Positions 55,251 to 64,000 of a stretch of 64,000 bases of DNA are shown piece after piece (the stretch's first letter is position 1; the number at the start of each line of letters is the position of its first letter). Both the position numbers and the translations under genes were made by a program. This stretch comes from Liolophura sinensis (lineage: Eukaryota > Mollusca > Polyplacophora > Chitonida > Chitonidae), in assembly GCF_032854445.1 (NCBI RefSeq), contig NC_088296.1, positions 27,647,064 to 27,711,063 on the forward strand. Reading direction: 5' to 3'. The notes under the pieces were generated by a model that did not search any database, was not told the origin of the DNA, and saw only the letters and a list, made by a program, of their open reading frames with translations.

Positions 55251-56529
55251 GCTCGGAGGTTGTTTTTTTTTTTGCTTTGTTCTTTTGGAGACATTATTTT
55301 AGAGCTTGTCTTGCTCATTTTCTCTTTGTGCCATTAGGTACATTTCACCCCAGTTCACCGTGAAAGTGACTTTGTGGATATTTCCAGGGGAAACCTAAAC
55401 CGATAACTCGGCATCATAGACGCTGCTGTCAACCCGTCCGTCCTGAGAAGTTTCACATTCTCAAGCAGTCTAGAAAAAAAAAACAATTATGTGAGATATC
55501 GTTTTGACATTCACCACGTGTAATATAAATTCCGACATTTCGATTGGTCCGTATATATTTTCATTCATAAAATCGACCAGTTAAAAGTTACAACTCGGCT
55601 GTATAGGCAATACTTTTTTTACAACTTTTTCTTGTCGTCTGCAAATGTTAACATGGCCAACCTTCGACCAGAAGATTGAAATCGTAAAAACTGACAAAAA
55701 AGGACGCGCCAGAGCTATAAATGTGAGAAGAGGTATTCGAATCAATGTGGAAATCCTCGGCATTGACTACAACACTGAGCTATCGCCATGAAGGCTAAGG
55801 AAAATGCCGAGAACGGAAACATCGCCCAGATTGGCCGTTATTTTTCTTAACATTATTCTATAGGCGTGAAACTATTTGCTTCACTAATTTTGACATTATC
55901 AAGATGAAACCAACAATATCCATTGCGCTTAAATTCTATAAGAAATCAACATTCTGTAGACTGTTTCACTAATTCAACCTTCGTTAAGGTAAATTGTCAG
56001 TTACTCAGCGTGTACTCAGCGAACGTGAAATTTGTCTATTTATAGACAGTAAAATCTGTGGTAAAATGTAATACTCTTGTTACAAATATTAACGTATTGA
56101 ACAATATAGTGTATGAAGCAAACATCTGACATGTCTATGGTATAAAACAAAGTCGTTATGTAAATAAATTTTGTGTGCACTATATTATACTCCGCGATGT
56201 ACTTGTCTCTTACTGATGACGCTTCACTTGACCTATATATGTGATATCACTACGCGGTTAGACGTCGGTGTAGTTTCCGAAAAGTTTAAATCGTAATGAT
56301 TTTTTCCGCAAAAAATTTATAATAAGGCATTTATGGGATAAATAGAATATGAAATTCGTGACCCTCGATATAAAGTTTATTAAACTCGAGTAGTAGTTTT
56401 CCTCCTACTCTCTTTTAATAAATTTGATATCTTCGGGTCACTCATGACATATTTAACGTGCGAGTTAAACAAGCCATTTAGTTCTCATCTTTACTTTCCG
56501 ACAGTGGTACCCTTACAAGTATGAGATGG
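55251..56529. other. Non-coding, no gene seen
   Basis: AT-rich sequence. A short frame at 55,581-55,763 has no recognisable domain. Confidence 0.5.
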
Positions 56530-57065
56530 CTTCAGTTTCAGCTTATCAGGTAAATTTTTGTAGCTTTTGAGTTGCAGATATTTACCTCTGTCTTGACACG
56601 AATTGTTGAAGAAAGCATGAGAGCCATATCTTCCAAAACATTAGGTTTACAACCGATCCTCAAAATTTATTTCCTACATTTACTTTTATTCTAATGTACT
56701 TGTTGTCATTATGTTTTCAAATTTTGACGAAAATGGAATTCTTTGGTGAAAAAAAAATTTGGTCCTTATTTTTTTCCGCCCTGATATAAACACAGAAATT
56801 TTCTAAAAAATTGTCATTTCCGAATTCGAACTCAATTTTCCAGATGGAGAATGTATCCAGACGAGTCTGTAAATGCTTGTCACATTGATCAGTGCCGGAA
56901 CCTACTTCAAGCTAACATAATGATGTTTACAAATTAATAACAAAAACAAAATGTTGATAAGCAAAGCTGCGTGTTTGATGGATTGCATTCTGCGTCAATT
57001 TAACGAAATGTATCCTATATTCGCCGTCTAGAGAAGCATTTAATAAATATGGCGTCCCCACAAAG
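56530..57065. other. Duplicate block E, left of the 20-bp array
   Basis: Partner of 52,240-52,670; its first part also resembles 32,085-32,140 (CTTGACACGAATTGTT). Confidence 0.8.
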
Positions 57066-57925
57066 TTATCGTAGACTGAACTGAGTGTATCGTAGACTGA
57101 ACTGAGTGTATTGTAGACTGACATGAGTGTATTGTAGACTGAACTCAGTGTATCGTAGACTGAACTGAGTATATTCTAGACTGAACTGAGTGTATTGCCG
57201 ACTGAACTTAGTTTATTGTAGACTGAACTGAGTGTATCGTAGATGGAACTGAGTGTATCGTAGACTGAAATAAGCATATTGTAGACGGATCTGAGTGTAT
57301 CGTAGACTGAACAGAGTGTATTGCATACTGAACTGACTGTATTGCGGACTGAAATGAGTGTATTGCAGACTGAACTGAGTGTATTGTAGACTGAACTGAG
57401 TGTATTGTAGACTGAGCAGAGTGTATTGCATACTGAACTGAGTGTATTGTAGACTGAACTGAGTGTATTGTAGACTGAGCAGTGTATTGCAGACTGAACT
57501 TAGTGTGTTGTAGACTGAACTGAGTGTATTGTAGACTGAACTGAGTGTATTGCATACTGAGCAGAGTGTATTGTAGATTGAACTGAGTGTATTGTAGATT
57601 GAACTGAGTGTATTGTAGACTGAGCAGTGTATTGCAGACTGAACTTAGTGTGTTGTAGACTGAACTGAGTGTATTGTAGACTGAGCAGAGTGTATTGCAG
57701 ACTGAACTGAGTGTATTGCAGACTGAACTGAGTGTATTGTAGACTGAACTGAGTGTATTGTAGATTGAACTGAGTGTATTGTAGACTGAGCAGAGTGTAT
57801 TGCAGACTGAACTGAGTGTATTGTAGACTGAACGGAGTGTATTGTAGACTGAGCAGAGTGTATTGCAGACAGAGCTGAGTGTATTGCGGACTGAACTGAG
57901 TATATTGTAGACTGACCCGAGTGTA
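57066..57925. repeat. 20-bp minisatellite, about 43 units
   Basis: Unit TGTAGACTGAACTGAGTGTA with variants (GCAGACTGAGCAGAGTGTAT and others) in a near-perfect 20-bp period; some units are shorter by two or three bases. Long minus-strand frames (QYTQFSL and IHSVQST repeats) follow from the missing stops and are not genes. Confidence 0.97.
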
Positions 57926-58811
57926 ACATGTCAACTGATGCTATGGTTGTCGCAATCAACTGATGAATTCTCGCAGCTCTGAAGAAAATTTGAAGTCGAC
58001 TGTGTCGGCGGATCCGTTTACCTGGTATTACATGATTTTCGGTGAAGGGCCCAATGATACGACAATGGAGAAAATTAATACAGGAAATACGAAAAAATAA
58101 CTTCTTTATTCCTCATGTAATAATGTTTTACATTTTTCTAATATTGACAAAACTTATGCTTGACATCAATGTGGAATCACAGCCCCTTGGTTTATGTACA
58201 CTAGTATGTCACTGCGTATACATATGAGTACCTGGGTCCATTTTCAAATGTCAGGAAGCCGGCAAAAGGACATCTCGTCCAAGGTTTTAGGGGCCTCGAT
58301 CCGTGCCACTAGAACGTTGTAAATTTCGTTGAAGAATCATTATGTTGGAATTTTCACTCACAGGTCTATGTTTTACGTGTCAAACTCTTCGCACACGACA
58401 AGACCGATAAACCTCTGGTAGTTCCAGGGCTAGGTAAATTAGACAAGCAGTTTTCAGGATTTTTAGGAGATTTTAGGACGTGTGATGATAGTCTGTGTGA
58501 TGATAGGCGAATACATTCTCAGAAGAGAACTTTGGATGTGTTTAAATTGAAACTGACTATACTCTTCTAATTTTTCAATCAGACCAAAACAACTGCGTAC
58601 GTAAATAAACAATGATATTTCTCCATGATATTACATTAAACAAAAAAGACACACACACAAAAGCACTCTCATTATCTCGCAAGTGTTGTGAAGGTATGTA
58701 CCATGACGAGAGTCCACTAAAATACAACTATTCAAGTTTTCTAATATACAAATGAAAGTAGCAATTACGTTTAGACGTATTAATCAAATTCGATTAATTC
58801 AATAAAATATC
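57926..58811. other. Duplicate block E, right of the 20-bp array
   Basis: 57,926-58,560 pairs with 52,690-53,100, except for an insertion of about 170 bp near 58,070-58,240. 58,738-58,811 begins the duplicate of 48,605. Confidence 0.75.
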
Positions 58812-59079
58812 GGGGGCCTCCGTGGCTCAGTCGGTTAGCGCGCTAGCGCAGCGTAGTGACCCAGAAGCCTCTCACCAATGCGGTCGCTGTGAGTTCAAGA
58901 CCAGCTCATGCTGGCTTCCTCTCCGGCCGTACGTGGGAAGGTCTGCCAGCAACCTGCGGATGGTCGTGGGTTTCCGCCGGGCTCTGCCCGGTTTCCACCC
59001 ACCATAATGCTGGCCGCCGTCGTATAAGTGAAATATTCTTGAGTACGGCGTAAAACACCAATCAAAAAAAAAAAAAAAA
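58812..59079 (+). mobile_element. Full-length tRNA-derived SINE with 13-bp target duplication
   Basis: GGCCTCCGTGGCTCAGTCGG gives the tRNA-like head with A box; TGTGAGTTCAAGACC is the B box. The body contains CATAATGCTGGCCGCCGTCG and GAGTACGGCGTAAAACACCA, with an A-rich tail. TCAATAAAATATC flanks both sides (58,799-58,811 and 59,080-59,092). This is the best-preserved copy in the window and it interrupts a duplicate whose partner at 48,640 is empty. Confidence 0.97.
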
Positions 59080-59412
59080 TCAATAAAATATCAATTCAGG
59101 GGGAACAACTCTTACATGATGTAATCAAAGCACGTTACTCAACATTTACGCTACAACAGCGCTATACCAGTATGTCATTCAAATCACTGCACTACCACGG
59201 TCATTTAAGGAATATGCTTCGCCAAGTCAAACAATTAGAAGAAAATGAATACGTTACCAGATTCTGTGAGCCTCTCAGTCAAAAATTTCAATGAAAATAT
59301 CTCCTATTTATGATACAAAACATAGCTGGACAAACACTTAAAGAAGAAGAACAGTTAAATATTAAACAAATACCATTGCAAATAGTATGCATTTCTTCGA
59401 ATGTACATGCCA

Positions 59413-60583
59413 TACAAAATTCTAACGAGTACCTCAAGTTGATAAATTATAAATTCATTCGCCAAAATCCCCTGTGGGGGACTATATTTGGCCTAAGAGC
59501 TAGGCCCTAGTCCTGAAGTCTTCTGTGTAAGGAGGAGAATTCCCTTCAAAAACGGCCGAAGTGCAATTCGTGCATTTCCGATAGATAATATATGTGACCC
59601 GCCAATTGCCAGCACTTCGCGTTGCTGCGGTGATTTCCGATTGACGATCGGGAAACCGGAATCTTGGGCGTTAGTTCCGAGTTTACACGAACAAGCCAGC
59701 AGTTTTAACGACTCTCATTGGCTGAGCGGCAACACACCCCAAGCATAAATAACAGGGTGTTAAAGATGGAGGACGCGATGAACTGCCATTTTCAGGCTTT
59801 ACATATATGGCTAGGAAAAGTCGCAAAATTATGCAGCAGGCATCTCCAGCTACAAAAAAATTTCTTTTAGGCGCTTTTCAGTTCATAATGCCATGTTTCT
59901 TCTCCCTAGAAAACACTATACGTTAATTCCCCTATCTAAGATAAGAGAGAACGCTGCTGGGGAAATATAATAAACTAGCAGATTTACTCAGTGAAAAATG
60001 TGCGTATAATGCCCTTTACATCAAATAAAAATTTAAAAAATCTAAATTACCTGAAGAGTAAATCATTTACTGTGCAAAATTTACAAGTTTCTTACAGTGC
60101 AGCAGTGCGTACAGTCTGCAATATTTGATTAGTGTGCAGCGGGGTGTCGCGATCGAGCAAAGGGAAATAACTCAAACACAATGTCATGAAGATATAGCTT
60201 CCTGTTTTCTAAACCGATACATGTTTCGAATTTCCAAGATCGAAGTCATATTCTCGTGATCTCTCCAGGCAACAGTAGAACATTGCCGTGTTTTAATCTG
60301 CTCACAACCAGCACATTGTCATTACTCAACCTGTATTTTGAGTATAAACCCACCGAAACAAAGTTAGTACATGAAGTCGTTAATCGAATTCCTTATTGTA
60401 TGAGGGGACTTATTAACCGAAGTTCATGACAAGAATTCACGAGGAACGGCTTGATACAAAATAGTGGGATTACTTTTGTGTGGGTTACAATTTTACCACT
60501 TGATTAAAGAAACACATTTAATCCCATGATGTTAATCTTTAACCAGATTATAATCATAGCGAATCACAAAGTATATGTACTAG
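59413..60583. other. Non-coding, no gene seen
   Basis: Unique sequence beyond the duplicate. No gene or RNA recognised. Confidence 0.5.
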
Positions 60584-61422
60584 CATTATAGTTTATTTCT
60601 TTTAGAGAGTCTCCTATATTCAGCTGCCTGTAAAATCAGTCATAATCGCTACGAAAATTGCCTCTAGTTAGTGTCACGTTGCAGCCCAAGCTCTACACAT
60701 TGATATATTGGACGTCCATGTTACTACAAAGAAATTGCAGAATACTCTTTCTAATTCATAATGTTAAATTCCATAAGCTTAGTTTCGACACCAAGATCTC
60801 ATTGCCTGGGGTGACGTAATAATTATTCAGAAGCAAGTTGGCATGCTGGATAATAAGCGTGGAGAGTAATTTGTTTTACAATGGCTGCTCCAACAAGCGG
60901 TTAGGACAAACTCCACGCAACAACACAGCTTACACTACTGTCTCTATAAATAACTAGATCACTTTAATTTCCTATCCCTACAACTTTACTGCCGTGAGAT
61001 CATATACTACAAGAGATCATATACTGCAAGAGTAAAATTAATTTATTATGGTTATATTATATTAAAACGTGCGGACGATTTCAAATATGGCCGTTTCAGA
61101 AACAGGGTTTACGGTAAAGTCGACAACAGTTCAGGTAACTAGTGTCACCCTCCTTCAAAACATGTTGAACTCCGCCCAGTACTCAGCATGCCACTAGCTT
61201 TTGAATAATTATGACTATATTATCTTATAGAGTTTGACATTATGAATTAGAAAAAAGTGTTTTAACTTCGTTTTCCCAGCAAGAATATAAACTTTCAGCA
61301 TGTCCAGTGAAGATCTTGTGTTGTTATGTGTCACTGACTAAAGGCAAGTTTGGGAGCGAGTATGACTGATTTTACAGACAGCTGAATACAGGCGACTCTC
61401 TAAAAGAAATACACTATAATAC
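60584..61422. repeat. Long inverted repeat, arms about 250-280 bp
   Basis: The left arm has TTATTTCTTTTAGAGAGTC, TGTAAAATCAGTCATAATCG and further in ATTATTCAGAAGCAAGTTGG. The right arm carries diverged complements (GACTCTCTAAAAGAAATACA, GACTGATTTTACAGACAGC, GCATGCCACTAGCTTTTGAA) in reversed order. The centre, roughly 60,870-61,175, is unpaired. A third, direct copy of part of the arm lies at 49,610-49,690. Confidence 0.85.
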
Positions 61423-62479
61423 AAACATAGCCAAGAAGTAGAGGTGGGGGGTGGGGTGCATCAAATTGTGCTGTAGCCTGTAATGCTAGGTTTTCTTCGC
61501 CCCGGTTTGACGACGCTATTTTATATATGTAGATTGGCGGATTATATCATGCTGCCGGGGTAACCTCTATTATGTCTTATGCGAAATGGAACATGTCCAA
61601 TTTGACGAAGGAAGTCAAACACCTCTTAAATGAGATCCCAAACACTTTTATTTTCACACTAAATATTCCCGCCGCACAATATGTATGTGTAATCTCTACA
61701 CTGCATTTCAAACAAAAATGTTAACCAGTTCTTCTTAAAAATTGGAATGTCGGCCTACCTTTTCCTCTCTAAGCTTAAACCAGGTTTATCCCATTGCGTC
61801 AGCCTCTGTGGAGTTGAGTACTCAGAAGTGCTGTCAATCATCGGCTTCGGGACAGCCTGTTTAAATCATTCTGCTATCTACGTGCGTTTTATAATGCATA
61901 TGTGGTGGCCAAGTGTGGATTTTGTAAAACATACATGTAGCCAATGAGAATGTACAGCACTGGAAGTTGGGGTTATGTATGGCAGTGTGACAAGAGCTAC
62001 ATGTAATGGTTATTTATCCAACACCCTGGATACTGTAAATGTAGATGTTACATTCCACGTAGAACTAGAGGCTAATTTTAATGCAAAGTTTTGAAATCAC
62101 GTAGATGTAAGGTATACATATATATATACCTACATGGTGTAAGCAATACAACCACCTGGGTAATATCCATGTAACATGCGTTCCTGTCTGAAACGTGCAG
62201 TAACCCAGGAAATGTTGTCACAGAGTAGATTTCTCCTATGTTCACAAACCAGCCACATCTAGAACACGAATTTAAAACACTGAACACATGACATTCAATT
62301 GTAGAAGAAGATAAAACATACCCGTCTATCCCCTTTTTGCCATGCGAATCTCCAATAACGTGAAGGCTATGGATACGTCAACACTGCGTGTACATTGGCC
62401 TTTTCTTGTACAAGGCTTCACATTCTCAGTAGCGTGATGACTGGTATATTCATGGTGTTAGTGTAACTTTTCTCTTGTT
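61423..62479. other. Non-coding, no gene seen
   Basis: A 66-codon frame at 61,747-61,947 has no recognisable domain. Otherwise nothing stands out. Confidence 0.5.
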
Positions 62480-63790
62480 CTCTATTAGACTCTCCACTAA
62501 GACGTTTACTCGACTAAAACGAATACACCAAACGTGCGTTATTCGTTATTCGGTTCTCCAGTGCAAATTGTAACTGGATTTGGTTTCAGTAGGATATTGT
62601 CTTTTCCACTCTCATGTATCAAATTTACAGGACGTTTACTTCAATGTGTTGCTAGCCCGTTATGTGTTCTTTGCGTCTCCAATAATAACTGTTATACAAC
62701 ACAAACATTAGTTAAACATGGTGTCGGCATGTTATTTGCTGTTTGACTCCCCAATATCAAATCTATTTACTTCAATATAGACATCTACTTAAATGTAGTG
62801 CTAGCACGTTCTCTGCTACATCTCTCTCCTATACCAAAGCTATTTACTCGAATATAGACATCTACTTAAATGTAGTGCTAGCACGTTCTCTGCTACTTCT
62901 CTGTCCTATACCAAAGCTATTTACTCGAATACAGAGATTTACTTGAATGTATTGCTAGCACATTCTCCGATACTTGACTCTCCAATATCAAAGCTATTTA
63001 CTCGAATATAGACGTCTACTTGAATGCAGTGCTAGCACGCTCTCCGCTACTTGACCCTCCAATGTCAAAGCTTGTTACTCGAATATAAACGTCTAGTTGA
63101 ATGTAGTGCTCAAACGATCTCTGCTACATGTTCCTCCAATATCAAACCCAGTTACTCGAATATAGACATCTATACTTAAATGTATTCTCCGCTATTTGAC
63201 TATCTAATGTGAAAGTTATTTACTGGAATATAGACAACAAGTTGAATATTGTACTCAAACGTTCTCTGCTACTTGTCCCTCCAATGTCAAAGCTAGTTAC
63301 TCGAATTTAGACATTTACTTGATTGTAGTACTAGCACGTTCACCGCTTTTTGTCTCTCCAATACCAAAGCTATTTACTCGAATATAGACATCAACTTGAG
63401 TACAGTGATAGCACGTTCTCCGCTACTTAACTCTCCAATATCAAAGCTTGTTATTCGAATATAGACATCTAGTTTACCATCTCTGCTATGGGCCTCTCCA
63501 ATATCAAAGCTATTTACTCGAATATAGACATCTACATGAAGGTAAAGTTAGCACCTTCTCCGCTACCTATCTCTCTAATACCAGAGCTATTTACTGGAAT
63601 ATAGACATCTGCTTGAATGTGGCGCTAGCACGTTCTTCACTAACTACCTCTCTAATACCAGAGCTATTTACTGGAATATAGACATCTGCTAAAATGTGGC
63701 ACTAGCACGTTCTTAGCTACCTACCTCTCTAATATCAAAGCTTTTTACTCGAATATAGACATCTAATTGAATGTGGTGGTAGCACGCTAT
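62480..63790. repeat. 77-bp minisatellite, about 16 units
   Basis: Units contain TTTACTCGAATATAGACATC, TACTTGAATGTAGTGCTAGC, ACGTTCTCTGCTACTTGACT and CTCCAATATCAAAGCTA, diverged from each other more than in the other arrays. In one frame the unit reads LLEYRHLLECGAS, faintly like an ankyrin repeat, but stops and indels interrupt it. Confidence 0.92.
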
Positions 63791-64000
63791 TCTTTATATA
63801 TAGATATCCGTAGACACAAAACTGAAACTGCTGATCGATGGACATTTTCCACAATGCCTGACATCACTAAATGGGCTCCTGTAATAGGCCTACGTCGTGT
63901 CATGTGGATTTTGTCAAGGGGAGACAACACTGCACTCAGCCAGGCGAGTGAAACCATAACATATTCATTTAACATTTAATCAGTGCATGTTGGTAGCTAC

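Noticed and set aside
57208-57959. Long minus-strand frames rich in QYTQFSL or IHSVQST
   Set aside because: They are translations of the 20-bp array; units are not multiples of three and shift through all frames.

Overview
The window looks like nuclear DNA of a marine invertebrate, most likely a lophotrochozoan such as a mollusc. The basis is AT-rich, gene-poor sequence full of minisatellites, repeated copies of one tRNA-derived SINE, single 99-bp ankyrin-repeat exons with animal-type splice signals, and a virus-like DNA transposon. Assignment to phylum is inference. No complete host gene is visible; the only host coding traces are three ankyrin-repeat exon-like blocks between 4.3 and 8.6 kb.

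The centrepiece is a Polinton/Maverick-type (adintovirus-like) element at 34,106-46,850. It has about 200-bp terminal inverted repeats beginning AGCAGC and ending GCTGCT, and a 5-bp target duplication (AATAA). It is clearly richer in GC than its flanks. Left to right it holds: TIR; a hairpin-rich non-coding zone with a tRNA-like B box and a T8 run; leftward genes for a membrane-hairpin protein, two small unknowns and a penton-like protein; a rightward conserved unknown; a leftward coiled-coil/membrane protein; then rightward major capsid protein, packaging ATPase, several small basic or membrane proteins and an integrase; and finally, converging from the right, a zinc-ribbon-like protein and a family B DNA polymerase that appears to run directly into a superfamily 1 helicase. 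Most genes carry stops or frameshifts. The integrase and the helicase are both cut at one point near 43,525, best explained by a deletion that removed both 3' ends. It is a fossil with a few intact ORFs. No adenovirus-type protease was recognised.

The rest is repeat landscape. From 1 to 12 kb there are minisatellites with 38-, 48-, 89-, 18- and 60-bp units. From 15 to 28 kb a segment of roughly 6-7 kb is present twice in tandem, each copy carrying the same three minisatellites (38-, 34- and 86-bp units) in the same order but with different copy numbers. Diverged duplicates of neighbouring segments recur at 28-32 kb, 48-53 kb and 56-59 kb. Comparing copies shows an empty site for a SINE and a single-copy progenitor of a 20-bp minisatellite. 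The right end holds a long inverted repeat (60.6-61.4 kb) and a 77-bp array (62.5-63.8 kb). All similarities were judged by eye.
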